A stretch of 64,000 bases of DNA, taken from contig NZ_LT703004.1 in the NCBI RefSeq assembly GCF_900149695.1, forward strand, positions 434,001-498,000, written 5' to 3'. Under the pieces are notes generated by a model, which saw only the letters and a program-made list of their open reading frames with translations, was not told the DNA's origin and searched no databases. The DNA is from Anderseniella sp. Alg231-50 (GTDB taxonomy: Bacteria > Pseudomonadota > Alphaproteobacteria > Rhizobiales > Aestuariivirgaceae). Positions 35,393 to 44,469 of this stretch are shown here, in pieces. Position 1 is the first letter of the stretch. Every line of letters starts with the position of its first letter. The position numbers and the translations under genes are program-made.

Positions 35393-36136
35393 TCAGTTTT
35401 TCCGGTATTCTTCAGGGATGAAGAACAGATGATCCTGCTGTTCAACTGCCAGGTGACAGGAAATGCAGAACTTTACCCGCTCCGTTCCTTCACCATTTGT
35501 TGTACCGAAAAGACTGCCGTCAGGCATGATCATTGTATAGCGCCAGTCACCGCTGACATAATTGAAGCCGTCCGGCATCTTTTCCATCAGGAACAATGCC
35601 CCAGGCATGGCCTTCCCTTCCTTGCTCACCGTCATGCTGTCTTTGGCAAGTATCGAACCGACGGGCAGTTTTCCGGCCTGTTCATAGCGCCCGTAGGCAT
35701 GGGATGCGGGATTCCCGTAATTATTGAGATAGCGGTTTCCGTGCGACACGCTCCGGTACGGTGCCCGATTGTAACGCTTCCATGTCTGGTAATCCGCAGC
35801 TCCCGACTGACCGGACAGCCCATAACGGGTCGCCATATCCGACCTGATCGCGTCATAAAGACGCTCGGCATCTTCTCCGCTCAGACGAGCCGGGTTTTTC
35901 AGCCGGAAATGCCGGCGCGGTCCGCTTGGGTCTTCCGGCTGCTTGACCGGGCCGGTCTGAACCGGCCTGTCTCCGTCTTCCAGGTCCCGTTCCGTCTCCT
36001 GCGCCACGGCAGCCAACCCGAAAGCGGCAGCAACAAATGCTGTCAGCGCAAATGCCGCCAGGTGTTTTGCGTGGGTCGCTCCCGTCGAGAAGGAATATCG
36101 GGAACGTTGACTTTGCACTAGATGCATCCGGTCCAC
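35393..36136 (-). CDS. Cytochrome P460 family protein
   Basis: 247 residues. An N-terminal membrane/signal helix (HLAAFALTAFVAAAFGLAAV) precedes the mature domain. The family pattern is clear: SHGNRYLNNYGNPASHAYG, LPVGSILAKDSMTV, GDWRYTMIMPDGSLFG and one C-terminal haem motif CISCH (224-228). P460 cytochromes detoxify hydroxylamine or NO in nitrifiers and methanotrophs; the role outside them is unclear. GTG at 36136 is chosen because AGGAG lies eight bases upstream. Confidence 0.88.
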   Translation of the reverse strand: MDRMHLVQSQRSRYSFSTGATHAKHLAAFALTAFVAAAFGLAAVAQETERDLEDGDRPVQTGPVKQPEDPSGPRRHFRLKNPARLSGEDAERLYDAIRSDMATRYGLSGQSGAADYQTWKRYNRAPYRSVSHGNRYLNNYGNPASHAYGRYEQAGKLPVGSILAKDSMTVSKEGKAMPGALFLMEKMPDGFNYVSGDWRYTMIMPDGSLFGTTNGEGTERVKFCISCHLAVEQQDHLFFIPEEYRKN

Positions 36137-36312
36137 GTCATGGTCTCCTGATATCTGGAAACCATTGTGGGGGCCGGCAAACCTTCAGGGGAAATCAATC
36201 CACGTCACGTCCAGGTGATTGCCATGTGAAGTCTGCTCAGGCTTGCTCAAACGCAGCCGTTCACACAAGCCCACCAATCGATTGGCACGCTTTTGAGTGA
36301 ACCAGCATAAAT

Positions 36313-37125
36313 TCAGGCGACTTTCGACACCTTGGCTGCCTTCTTGTCAGTCCTGGTTGGATAGAGTTTCGCCAGCATATCAAGGGACACCCTCATATTA
36401 AAGATGAAGTCGTCTCGGGTGGTCCAGACCAGCCATTCCTCAAACGTTTCTGATGCAGCACGGTCCCACCAATGGAGACCACCCTGCTCCAGATGCATGA
36501 ACCCTTCACGTGCCGCCAGACCCTTGCAGGCGGCGAGAGGCTCCATGATCCCAAACACCACATTTGGCGACCATTTCGCAATCGCCATCGCGAACATCAA
36601 GCGTGGCATGACTGCGGTCAGGCAGCTGCCCCGATATGACCTGTCGATCCATAGTTCACCATAATAGCATAGGTTCCCCGACAATCTGGCGGCCCGATCA
36701 GTCAGATGTATCTGTGACTTGGCAATATCGAGCTTGTCACCCTTTGGCCTGTAGTCAGCCAGTTTGTTCTCGAAATGATCGAGAAAGCCGGACTTGCCAA
36801 CCGGAACCAGTTTGATTGCCTGCGTCAGTACAATCTCACCTGACTCATTTCGTCCGATAAGCCAGAATCCGTTTGAGGACGAAATATCAGACTCTTCCGG
36901 ATCGAAAATGGGGGAAATCGCATGCCGGCCAGGCTGCAGCTTGGGTATTGAACAAAAGAAGTCAAAATCCGATCCGACCTCAATGGTGATACCCAGTTCT
37001 GAAACTATGCTTTCAGCCCCGGCGATATACTTGGCAATCGACTTTGTGTCTCTAGTACGCACAATCGATTCCGTCTCCAACTGGACACTACTACTTGGAT
37101 AAAAGGTGTGATTCGGGTGGTTCAT
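36313..37125 (-). CDS. GNAT-fold-like acyltransferase candidate
   Basis: 270 residues. The stretch GELWIDRSYRGSCLTAVMPRLMFAMAIAKW looks like the beta4/alpha3 acyl-CoA site of GNAT proteins (RG followed by small residues), and VFGIMEPLAACKGLAAREGFMHLEQGG fits the following strand and helix. I cannot name a family. The adjacent upstream gene, 37 bases away on the same strand, is an HTH regulator, so it might be the target or signal producer of that regulator. Confidence 0.6.
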   Translation of the reverse strand: MNHPNHTFYPSSSVQLETESIVRTRDTKSIAKYIAGAESIVSELGITIEVGSDFDFFCSIPKLQPGRHAISPIFDPEESDISSSNGFWLIGRNESGEIVLTQAIKLVPVGKSGFLDHFENKLADYRPKGDKLDIAKSQIHLTDRAARLSGNLCYYGELWIDRSYRGSCLTAVMPRLMFAMAIAKWSPNVVFGIMEPLAACKGLAAREGFMHLEQGGLHWWDRAASETFEEWLVWTTRDDFIFNMRVSLDMLAKLYPTRTDKKAAKVSKVA

Positions 37126-37161
37126 GTCAACAATCCATGTTCAGGCCGTCCTGATCACAGC

Positions 37162-38043
37162 TTATAGCATGGCCGGGTCCATCGCAGGATAGTCATCAAG
37201 ATTTACATTAACGATCTGAACCTCACTTGTTCTGTCAACCAGGGTTACGAGGGCATAATCACCGTTGGGAAACATGCACCTAAGGATGAGCCGCTGGTAG
37301 GTGATCGGTTCAGGCACACCGCCATGGGTCCTGGCTATCTTAGTATAGACGTGATCGATGCGGAGACCGCCGCTGCGCAGGATGCTGTCATATGACTGGC
37401 TGACATACTGGTCGGCGTCGCTGGCCATGGGGTCATCAGAAAGCGGCTTGCCGATCGCGCTTTTTGCCCATGACCAGCCCAACCAGGTTGCGTAGGAAGA
37501 TTTCTCACCAATACTGACGCACAGCCATTCGCGGTGGTGCCGACGATATGCAAGGAGATAATCCCTGACTGCATCAAATTCGGGGGCTTCAAGCTGCGCC
37601 TTGGATTCAACCCAGCAAAGCAACCCCTTCTGTATCAGTGGTGTTCCGCTTGCCCAGATCGTATCGATGGAATGCTGCTGCGAGTAATAAGGAACCTCTG
37701 CATCGCTATCATACAGAACCGCGGTCAGGCCATCCACTACCCTGACTTCCTTGCGCATCCAGGCATCGTCAAGCAGCAGTATCTGTTCCGCTTCGACCAG
37801 CGCCAGGGCCCCTGCCCTGGTCAGCACATACTGGCGGTCAACAAATGCAAGCAGCTTTTCTCCCCTCAGAGACTGCAGCATTTCAATATGGCGCCGTACG
37901 GTTTGCCTGGTCGAGCCGAGGTGGTTGACAGCGTGTGTGAGGTTGAGAAACTTCGCAAGCGTCACGAACGAGCGCAACATTTCGTGCATAATGTTTGGCG
38001 GGCGCTGCGCTTTAGGCGGTTTCTTGTTCATGTCACGTTTCAT
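37162..38043 (-). CDS. Regulator with LysR-type HTH and unrecognised sensor domain
   Basis: About 293 residues. The N-terminal MLRSFVTLAKFLNLTHAVNHLGSTRQTVRRHIEMLQ is a LysR-type winged helix. The rest (YVLTRAGALALVEAEQILLL through EVQIVNVNLDDYPAMDP) does not show the periplasmic-binding fold; it includes HHREWLCVSIGEKSSYATWLGWSWAKSAIG, which could be a PAS-like or other sensor. The start is uncertain (38043, 38031, or as far up as 38124). It appears to be in an operon with the GNAT-like gene. Confidence 0.65.
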   Translation of the reverse strand: MKRDMNKKPPKAQRPPNIMHEMLRSFVTLAKFLNLTHAVNHLGSTRQTVRRHIEMLQSLRGEKLLAFVDRQYVLTRAGALALVEAEQILLLDDAWMRKEVRVVDGLTAVLYDSDAEVPYYSQQHSIDTIWASGTPLIQKGLLCWVESKAQLEAPEFDAVRDYLLAYRRHHREWLCVSIGEKSSYATWLGWSWAKSAIGKPLSDDPMASDADQYVSQSYDSILRSGGLRIDHVYTKIARTHGGVPEPITYQRLILRCMFPNGDYALVTLVDRTSEVQIVNVNLDDYPAMDPAML

Positions 38044-38224
38044 GTTAGTGTAGCGACCCGGCCAGGCATTCAACGGCCATGCATCGACTGCATCTGTCAC
38101 CTCTTTGGTAAATGAATTTACCATTGATGGGTGATCAATGCACCAACAATATGTCTCGTTTGTTCCATAGACGTTTGAATATCATCAATTGATATCTGCC
38201 GCTGCGTAACCGAACATGCCATGC

Positions 38225-38503
38225 ATGTCACGTTTGAATTTCATGGAAGAGCAGGAACTGGCGGTCCAGGCAGTTGCCCACGAGCTTGCGCAACTTGAGC
38301 GATTGGTCCTGAGAGGTGAACCGATCACGGCGGAAAACGCCGTGCTTCTCGATCGCTGCATTGAAGACGCGGTGCGAATTCAACAAACCATCAGCAAACA
38401 GGCCGCCAGCCGTCCGTTGCGGAACTGGCTGCAGAAAGCCGACAGACGACCTGCAGCATCAGGCAGGAGACTCAGGTCGGAACTGGTCAAGAGAGCCTCA
38501 TAG
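38225..38503 (+). CDS. Hypothetical small basic protein
   Basis: About 92 residues: an acidic helical N-terminal half (EEQELAVQAVAHELAQLERL) and a basic C-terminus (RRPAASGRRLRSELVKRAS). No domain recognised and no clear ribosome site; ATGs at 38216, 38225 and 38243 are all possible. It is divergent from the regulator at 38043. Confidence 0.5.
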   Translation: MSRLNFMEEQELAVQAVAHELAQLERLVLRGEPITAENAVLLDRCIEDAVRIQQTISKQAASRPLRNWLQKADRRPAASGRRLRSELVKRAS

Positions 38504-38580
38504 TCCAAGCAATCAAGCAGAAAATCAAAAGAGACCCTGGGCATACGGCGTTCATCCGGGACAGCAATGGTTAGGGAAAA

Positions 38581-39018
38581 ATGACCGTAATTGGGGTACG
38601 CCGACGGACCAAAAAAAAGCGCAGGCTGGTTGAGATAATCGAGCATGCGCGCCGGCGGGACGCGATTTTTCCGGAACTGGAGGAGAACGACGAGCAGTTT
38701 CTGCGACTGATCATGTTGATCTGGGTGATTGGCGCGAGCGGTACAATCAGCATGCAGAAGCGCCGGCATCTTGCATCGATGTTCAGGCCAGACCTGAACC
38801 TTCGCGCTGATGACCTGAGGTTTGTCTCGCACAGGCTCGAAAGCTTTGGAATTTCCGACGGTCAGGTCAAATGGCTATGCGAATTCCTGATCAGCAGTTT
38901 CGCTCATGAATTGAGAACCAGGCTAGTAGAACAGCTCAATGTTATTGCTGCAGACGCCGGGACCGTAACCGTGGCCAGGCAGAAAAAAATCCTCCGGTAC
39001 CTGGACCAGGCCGGTTGA
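38581..39018 (+). CDS. Hypothetical helical protein
   Basis: 145 residues, entirely helical in appearance. The N-terminus is very basic (RRRTKKKRRLVEIIEHARRR). The C-terminal half (FGISDGQVKWLCEFLISSFAHELRTRLVEQLNVIAADAG) loosely recalls TerB-like helical domains, but I would not assign it. TAGGGAAAA precedes the ATG. It follows the gene at 38225 by 77 bases. Confidence 0.55.
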   Translation: MTVIGVRRRTKKKRRLVEIIEHARRRDAIFPELEENDEQFLRLIMLIWVIGASGTISMQKRRHLASMFRPDLNLRADDLRFVSHRLESFGISDGQVKWLCEFLISSFAHELRTRLVEQLNVIAADAGTVTVARQKKILRYLDQAG

Positions 39019-39352
39019 GAATTTGTTACCGGTGCGCTGCCTGAACACGGAACCGGACGGCGCTGCGCGCCGGACAGTCGGACGAACATGACGACTTCCC
39101 GCATTCGGATTTTTCGACCTGTGCACTGTGAAGCGCAGTTTCCAGTTCGTACGGGCAAACAGAATGTGCACCACAACAGTGCTTGAACAATTCGATCTGG
39201 TCATGGCTGCAAACGCCACCTGCATCCGGCGTGGGGCCGGAACCAGCTGCTGCGCGAGAACTCGTCAACCGGGGTAAAAAACCCTCCGCAGACAGCGCAG
39301 CAGTGATGTTGCGGGAGATACAGGTATATCGGACGGGACCAGCAGCTGCATG
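39019..39352. other. Intergenic region without a convincing gene
   Basis: This 334-bp gap holds only a doubtful TTG-started frame on the minus strand (39026-39268), rich in Cys and His (HCCGAHSVCPYE). Its Shine-Dalgarno is too distant, so I do not call it. No RNA gene or strong hairpin noticed. Confidence 0.35.
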
Positions 39353-39637
39353 TCATCGTTTCCGGAAGAATTCCAGTTGAAACTCGACCGGCCCGATAAC
39401 GCGCACATGGTGCGGCACTTCCGGCTCGATCAGGGCATGCTGACCGGCAGAGACCACCAGAGGGTCACCCGGCATTGCCTCAAGGACATATTCGATTGAG
39501 CCGTGCGAGACGACAGCCCTGGCCCAGACACCTGCCTTGGTCCTGTGGTCTTTCTGCAGGGCAAGAGGCACAGAATCCTGATCGAAAACCGGAGATTGAC
39601 TGTACTTGACCAGGCCCTCAGGCAGCGAGGCATCCAT
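39353..39637 (-). CDS. DUF1971 (YeaR/TehB-like) family protein
   Basis: 94 residues matching DUF1971: YSQSPVFDQDSVPLALQKDHRTKAGVWARAV is the N-terminal signature in pieces, with the C-terminal cupin-like PEVPHHVRVIGPVEFQLEFF. E. coli YeaR of this family is induced by nitrate and nitric oxide under NsrR and NarL control. Here the gene lies downstream of a tiny membrane protein gene and divergent from an NsrR-type regulator. Confidence 0.87.
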   Translation of the reverse strand: MDASLPEGLVKYSQSPVFDQDSVPLALQKDHRTKAGVWARAVVSHGSIEYVLEAMPGDPLVVSAGQHALIEPEVPHHVRVIGPVEFQLEFFRKR

Positions 39638-39696
39638 TGATCCCTAATCCTTCAACTTGAAGATTGACTGGAGCGAGCCAGGCAACCCGCGACGTT

Positions 39697-39864
39697 TCAG
39701 ACGAAAAATGCCAGCGCGATCCAAAGGGCGATAGCACCCCAAAAACTGCTGTTAATGAACGACCGGAAAATGCCGCTGTCTTCCTCGACACTGATACCCA
39801 TGCACCCCAGAACGAAAGTACCCGGCAGCAAAAATCCATATGCGAGCGCTTTTAGAATAGCCAT
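39697..39864 (-). CDS. Small membrane protein (55 aa) in NsrR locus
   Basis: A 55-residue frame with two hydrophobic segments (ILKALAYGFLLPGTFVLGCMG and FWGAIALWIALAFFV) and a short acidic loop between them. GAAAGGAC lies just before the ATG at 39864, so it is very likely translated. It lies between the NsrR-type gene and the DUF1971 gene, on the DUF1971 strand, 60 bases upstream of it. Function unknown. Confidence 0.7.
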   Translation of the reverse strand: MAILKALAYGFLLPGTFVLGCMGISVEEDSGIFRSFINSSFWGAIALWIALAFFV

Positions 39865-39974
39865 GATGTTGTCCTTTCAACAATGAGACACCTGCAGTCC
39901 GGCATCCGTCACATCGCCATCCGGGCCAGCGTGACGGCAAACGGAATGGCGGTGAGGAGAGATCGGCATCGGAG

Positions 39975-40030
39975 AATTCCATAATACATTCATTTAATTT
40001 ATATGTTTTATGTAACAAGGAAATTTGCTA
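39975..40030. promoter_or_regulatory. AT-rich divergent promoter region, possible NsrR site
   Basis: The stretch around 39975-40015 is far more AT-rich than its surroundings and contains ACAT and ATGT half sites 21 bp apart (end to end) around a TTTAATTTA core. NsrR sites are AT-rich imperfect dyads. The match is imperfect and only suggestive. Confidence 0.35.
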
Positions 40031-40066
40031 TTTGCAACATGCGATTTGAATGTTTTCGGAGAAACC

Positions 40067-40468
40067 ATGCGCCTGAACCAAGCAAGCGATTTCGCCCTAA
40101 GGGTACTGATGTTGCTGGCCAATGAGAAAGAGCCAATCACGGTGGAGGAAATCGCCCAGCGATTGCAACTGGTTAAATCTCACGTGATGAAAATCGTCGC
40201 CAAGCTGGTGAAGGCCGGAATTCTGGAATCACACCGCGGCCGGACCGGCGGTATAAGCCTCGGAAAACCGCCAGCCCAGATCATGGTCGGTGATGTCGTC
40301 CGGGAGATTGAAGCCGATCTGGCAATTGTCGAATGCATGCTCGACAAGGAATGCGGTTGCGTGTTTTCTCCAAGATGCAAGCTGAAAGGCGTCATGGCTG
40401 ATGCCAGATCCGCATTCCTCGACGTACTCGACACCCGATCGCTGCAATCGATTGTGATGCAGCCGTAA
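40067..40468 (+). CDS. nsrR: Rrf2-family NO-sensing regulator, NsrR-like
   Basis: 133 residues. The Rrf2 winged helix (MRLNQASDFALRVLMLLAN, then VKSHVMKIVAKLVKAGILES) is followed by cluster-binding cysteines C90, C96, C98 and C104 in VECMLDKECGCVFSPRC. The spacing C90-C96-C104 fits NsrR, which loses repression when NO attacks its Fe-S cluster. The ATG at 40067 has CGGAGA upstream. It is divergent from DUF1971 and the small membrane gene. Confidence 0.88.
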   Translation: MRLNQASDFALRVLMLLANEKEPITVEEIAQRLQLVKSHVMKIVAKLVKAGILESHRGRTGGISLGKPPAQIMVGDVVREIEADLAIVECMLDKECGCVFSPRCKLKGVMADARSAFLDVLDTRSLQSIVMQP

Positions 40469-40708
40469 CATCTGAACCCGGCCGGCCAAACGTCACCGGT
40501 CAGGCGGATCAGCCGCGATGGTGCCAACCACCAACATCACATGGACCTGAAGGCACAACCCCTTGTTGCAGGGGGGTCGTAGGTGCACAGTGTCATTCGC
40601 GGGATGATCGGCAGTTGCTGGGGGGCAGTTTCAAGGGAAGACCATGGTCTTTCTTTTCGTTCTGGCATGGCTGGAAGACCGCTCCTGTTGACCGGGCAAG
40701 AGGAGGGA

Positions 40709-42598
40709 ATGGTATTGGCGGAGCTTGTCTTCACATTTGAGATGGGCGTGGTGGCGGCAACGCTGGCTTTCACTATTTTCCTGTTTGTTTCCGAGATCAT
40801 ACGCATCGACCTGGCCGCCATCCTGATCCTGGTTCTGCTGGGACTTTTGAGTTACGTGCCCGGCCTGGACAATCTCGCCGACCCGACCAGGCTGTTTGAC
40901 GGCTTTGCGTCAAACGCGGTTATCTCGATCATCGCGGTGATGATTGTAGGTGCCGGCCTCGACAAGACCGGCATCATGAACAAGGTCGCCGCCACAATCC
41001 TGAAACGCGGCGGCACCACCGAAGCACGGGTCTTGCCCATTGTATCGGGCACCGTTGGAGTGATTTCCAGCTTTCTGCAGAATGTAGGGGCCGCGGCGCT
41101 GTTCCTTCCGGTCGTCAGCCGTATCTCCGCCCGGACCGGCATTGCGCCGGGCCGGCTGCTGATGCCGATGGGGTTTTGCGCCATCCTCGGCGGCACCATG
41201 ACAATGGTCGGATCGTCGCCCTTGATCCTGCTCAACGACCTGATCCAAACGGCCAACGCCAACCTGCCTGCAACCCAGAAGATGCAACCGTTCGGGCTGT
41301 TTTCGGTAACACCCATCGGCCTTGCCCTGATCGTGACCGGCATTGCCTATTTCCTGCTTCTGGGGCGCTGGGTGCTGCCCGGTGGCCAGACCAAGATGAA
41401 TGTGTCCGCAGGCCAGGGCACGTCGGATTATCTGGAACGGGTATATGGCCTACAGGCTGACGTGTTCGAGGTCGATGTGCCAGCCAACAGCCCGCTGGTC
41501 GGACAACAACTGGCCGACATCAACCTCAACAACAACCTTTACATCATCAGCACCTACCTCAAGGGCAAGGTATCGATGGTACAGGTTCTAACGGCAGAGA
41601 TCGAAGCACCGTGCCGTCTGGCAATCATCGGAAAAAGATCCGTCGTTGCCAGGTTCGCCGACAAGAACAACCTGCGGATGCGGCCGGAACTGGATGTGTT
41701 CAGCGAGGAATTTGCGCTGACAAATGCAGGCATTGCGGAAGTCGTGGTACCGCCGGGATCAGGCGTTATCGGCAAATGCCCGCGCGACCTGCTGCTGCGC
41801 AAGACCACCGGCCTCAGCCTGCTGGCCATTTATCGCGGCGAGGAAATCCTGAGCCACGTGGAAACCGAAGATCACGAACCAACCGCAATCGGACTGGTGG
41901 AGTTCCAGGCCGGTGACATGCTGGTTGCACATGTCAAATGGGATATGCTGACACGGCTCAAACAGGACCGTTCGTGGGTTGTGGTCACCTCCGACTACCC
42001 ACAGGAAGAATTGCGCCCGCAGAAGGTCAGTTGGGCGCTAGGGTTCTTTTTGCTTTCCCTGTCGATGATCCTGTTTACTGATGTGCGCCTGTCGCTGTGC
42101 CTGCTGACCGGCGCGGTGGGCATGCTGCTGACCAGGGTATTGAGCATCGACGAGGCCTACCACTCGGTCGGCTGGAACACGGTGTTCCTGCTGGCCAGCC
42201 TGATCCCGCTTGGCCAGGCGGTGCAGAACACCGGCACTGCTGCATGGCTCGCCCAGCAGATCCTGATCATTCTCGATGGCTGGCCGGTGTGGTCGTTGCA
42301 GGTCGGGATAGCGGTCCTGGCGACCGTGTTCTCGCTGGTGATGTCCAACGTCGGCGCCACGGTTCTGCTGGTACCGCTGGCGGTGTCAATTGCGGTTGCG
42401 GCAGGTGCCGACCCTGCCCTGTTTGCGCTGACCGTGGCGATCTCGACCTCAAACTCGTTCATCATTCCGACCCACCAGGTCAACGCCCTGATCATGGGGC
42501 CGGCCGGCTACAAAGTCATAGATTTCGTCAAGAGCGGCGGCATCATGACAATCCTGTTTCTGATCGTCTCGCTGGTCATGCTGAATGTCGTCTTCTGA
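40709..42598 (+). CDS. SLC13-family permease with TrkA-C domains
   Basis: 629 residues. About ten helices flank two central TrkA-C (RCK_C) domains (near VFEVDVPANSPLVGQQLADI and ITN-like PPGSGVIGKCPRDLLLRK). Transport motifs include FLQNVGAAALFLPV, LGGTMTMVGSSPLILLND, VMSNVGATVLLVPLAVSI and STSNSFIIPTHQVNALI. The family carries divalent anions, sulfate, or dicarboxylates. The start is at 40709 with GAGGAGG upstream; the frame opens at 40583, but that part is not family-like. Confidence 0.9.
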   Translation: MVLAELVFTFEMGVVAATLAFTIFLFVSEIIRIDLAAILILVLLGLLSYVPGLDNLADPTRLFDGFASNAVISIIAVMIVGAGLDKTGIMNKVAATILKRGGTTEARVLPIVSGTVGVISSFLQNVGAAALFLPVVSRISARTGIAPGRLLMPMGFCAILGGTMTMVGSSPLILLNDLIQTANANLPATQKMQPFGLFSVTPIGLALIVTGIAYFLLLGRWVLPGGQTKMNVSAGQGTSDYLERVYGLQADVFEVDVPANSPLVGQQLADINLNNNLYIISTYLKGKVSMVQVLTAEIEAPCRLAIIGKRSVVARFADKNNLRMRPELDVFSEEFALTNAGIAEVVVPPGSGVIGKCPRDLLLRKTTGLSLLAIYRGEEILSHVETEDHEPTAIGLVEFQAGDMLVAHVKWDMLTRLKQDRSWVVVTSDYPQEELRPQKVSWALGFFLLSLSMILFTDVRLSLCLLTGAVGMLLTRVLSIDEAYHSVGWNTVFLLASLIPLGQAVQNTGTAAWLAQQILIILDGWPVWSLQVGIAVLATVFSLVMSNVGATVLLVPLAVSIAVAAGADPALFALTVAISTSNSFIIPTHQVNALIMGPAGYKVIDFVKSGGIMTILFLIVSLVMLNVVF

Positions 42599-42640
42599 TC
42601 TTCCACCGACAATTCCCAAGCATAAAGCCAGTCAGGATTG

Positions 42641-43084
42641 TTACAGGTTCGGGAGTTCGTGCTGAAAACAAACGGCGATGCCCGGATTACAATCACTACC
42701 GGTGCAAATCCGCCATCGTCTGCCTCCAAATCCCTTGTGCCATTTACCACACCATTCGGCGTAATTGTCGGCCACGAAATCATTGAAACCGGCATTTTGG
42801 GTGCTGTCGCCTTCAATCTGCATGTTACCGTCCTGAGAAAAAATCAGGCACTGTGGCAGCAGTTCCTGTGATGCCGTTTCACGGAACTGGATTTGCGCCC
42901 GGCCATCTGAACGCGCAACAACTTCTGATACGAAAAAGCTGCCGGTGTCGTAGGGCTGTTTTTCGTTACCTTCGAAGTATATCACTTCCAGGGGAACCGG
43001 TCTGTTTGTCCCGAATTTTCTCACTATGGGAAAACTCTCGATCTTTCCGGGATATTCCAGGTCGTCGTGTACTTTCTTGTCCAT
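42641..43084 (-). CDS. Hypothetical protein
   Basis: About 147 residues starting MDKKVHDDLEYPGKIES. Beta-rich in appearance (PVPLEVIYFEGNEKQPYDTG, ATASQELLPQCLIFSQDG-like segment), ending with Cys-containing TGSDCNPGIAVCF. No domain recognised. AAGGTGG lies nine bases before the ATG. It converges on the SLC13 permease. Confidence 0.6.
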   Translation of the reverse strand: MDKKVHDDLEYPGKIESFPIVRKFGTNRPVPLEVIYFEGNEKQPYDTGSFFVSEVVARSDGRAQIQFRETASQELLPQCLIFSQDGNMQIEGDSTQNAGFNDFVADNYAEWCGKWHKGFGGRRWRICTGSDCNPGIAVCFQHELPNL

Positions 43085-43541
43085 TTTGCATCCACCTTCT
43101 GAACCATGTGACTTTGAACAATGAACGGGATACGCCCATACAAGACGGCGTTCCCGTCTGCAAAAGCAACTGCCCGGCGCATTGCACAAATGTCAGCGTG
43201 GTCAGGATTTCTGCCTGGTTTTGTTGCGCTCTACTCGATCTGCACGTGGAACCTCGGCAATGGAACCTGCCTGCCGGCGCAAGCCGCTGATGCTCTTCCG
43301 ATCTCCAGTCTACGGATGCGGCTGTTTAAGTCGGTGGCAAAAATCACCGATTGCCTGTTCGCAGCCCACGGCACGCTCGCGCGGAGAGTTCTTGCCCCAC
43401 GCGATGCTTGCAAAGTTGCAGCGAGCGGTTTTTTCAGACAGCATTGCCGGGTCGGAAAGGTTGCACCAGCACAGTCCGTGCGGCTTTCCTGATCGCGTTG
43501 ATCATGTGACTGGTGGTAATGGACTTGTCGGGAGCACGCCT
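43085..43541. other. Divergent intergenic region, no gene called
   Basis: This 457-bp gap lies between the hypothetical gene at 42641 and the GFA gene. Open frames cross it on the + strand but lack ribosome sites and protein-like composition. It should contain both promoters. Confidence 0.4.
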
Positions 43542-43958
43542 ATGAAAATTGATGGCAACTGCCTGTGCGGCCACATCAGATACAAAGCGGTGATCGACCC
43601 GTCCATGGTGGCCATCTGCCATTGCAAGGACTGCCAGACCCATTCCGGCACTGCCTACGGCATCGTCGTGGGGGTTGTGGACCAGCAGTTCGAGCTGCTG
43701 CAGGGAAAATTGAAGACATACGAGAAAACCGCCGATAGCGGCACCATCAGGGCGCTGGCCTTCTGCCCGGAATGCGGCACGCGAATACACGCCACCACGC
43801 CCGGCGACAGTGCAAAATTTTTCGGCCTCAGGGTGGGCACCATAAACCAGCGTGACCAGCTGAAGCCGACCGTGCAGGCCTGGAACGGATCGGCACTGGA
43901 CTGGGTGCATGATCTAAGCAGCATCCCGCGGAAAGACCAGCAGTCGACGTCTAAGTAA
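43542..43958 (+). CDS. GFA-family zinc-fold protein (second copy type)
   Basis: 138 residues with the GFA cysteines: GNCLCGHIRYKAVID, CHCKDCQTHSG and FCPECGTRIHA. It shares fold and motifs with the protein at 13095 but belongs to a different subgroup. The start at 43542 has CGGGAGC upstream. It overlaps the end of the convergent SnoaL-like gene by eight bases. Confidence 0.87.
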   Translation: MKIDGNCLCGHIRYKAVIDPSMVAICHCKDCQTHSGTAYGIVVGVVDQQFELLQGKLKTYEKTADSGTIRALAFCPECGTRIHATTPGDSAKFFGLRVGTINQRDQLKPTVQAWNGSALDWVHDLSSIPRKDQQSTSK

Positions 43959-44313
43959 CCGAGTATCTATCGATGACCCATAGCCAGGTTCCGTCACTTT
44001 GCCGCCGGGCGACTTCAGCGGTGACGCTGCCGTCGGGAAGATGGGTTGAGGTGAGCGCCAGGTCTCCGCTGATGACCGCCGGGCTCTGTTTGCCAGAAGC
44101 ATATTTTTTGCCCGTTGCCGTGAACTCCACGAACAAGGCGCGGATCGCCTGCCTGCCAAGCGTCAACTGCCCCTCACCGCTGTCGAGTACAGCGTCGATC
44201 TCATACAGCGCCGCCATTCCATCGACATCCCCAACCCACTGCCGTTCTATCAGCAAGCGTTCCAGATCCTGAGGATCGCTAGCCAGTTCACAGCTTACTT
44301 TACTGGTCATCAC
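43951..44313 (-). CDS. SnoaL-like (NTF2-fold) protein
   Basis: 120 residues in the cone-shaped NTF2 fold: DLERLLIERQWVGDVDGMAALYEIDAVLDSG at the N-terminus and the ending DGTWLWVIDRYSV are typical of SnoaL/DUF4440 proteins. It may bind or isomerise a small molecule. It starts MMTSK. Confidence 0.82.
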   Translation of the reverse strand: MMTSKVSCELASDPQDLERLLIERQWVGDVDGMAALYEIDAVLDSGEGQLTLGRQAIRALFVEFTATGKKYASGKQSPAVISGDLALTSTHLPDGSVTAEVARRQSDGTWLWVIDRYSVT

Positions 44314-44469
44314 AACACTCCTCTCACGGTGGCATCTGTAACGACCATTGTTCCAAATCTTAGCAAATGCAAATACCCAGTCATGCGGGACGGCTCATTT
44401 GCCGATATCCTGATCAGCTGCGTGGGATGTCAGGCAGGTGGCCTAAAGAAGAAGACGGTCCAGCAAAAA

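Noticed and set aside
38031-38240. Repeated CATGTCACGTTT near 38031 and 38223
   Set aside because: A 12-base match only, inside or beside coding starts, without dyad symmetry; could be chance.
39026-39268. Cys/His-rich 80-codon frame on the minus strand
   Set aside because: The TTG start has its only Shine-Dalgarno 13 bases away and there is no recognisable domain; kept as a doubtful frame only.
43121-43492. A 123-codon + strand frame before the second GFA gene
   Set aside because: No ribosome site, mixed composition, and no domain; probably chance in GC-rich DNA.
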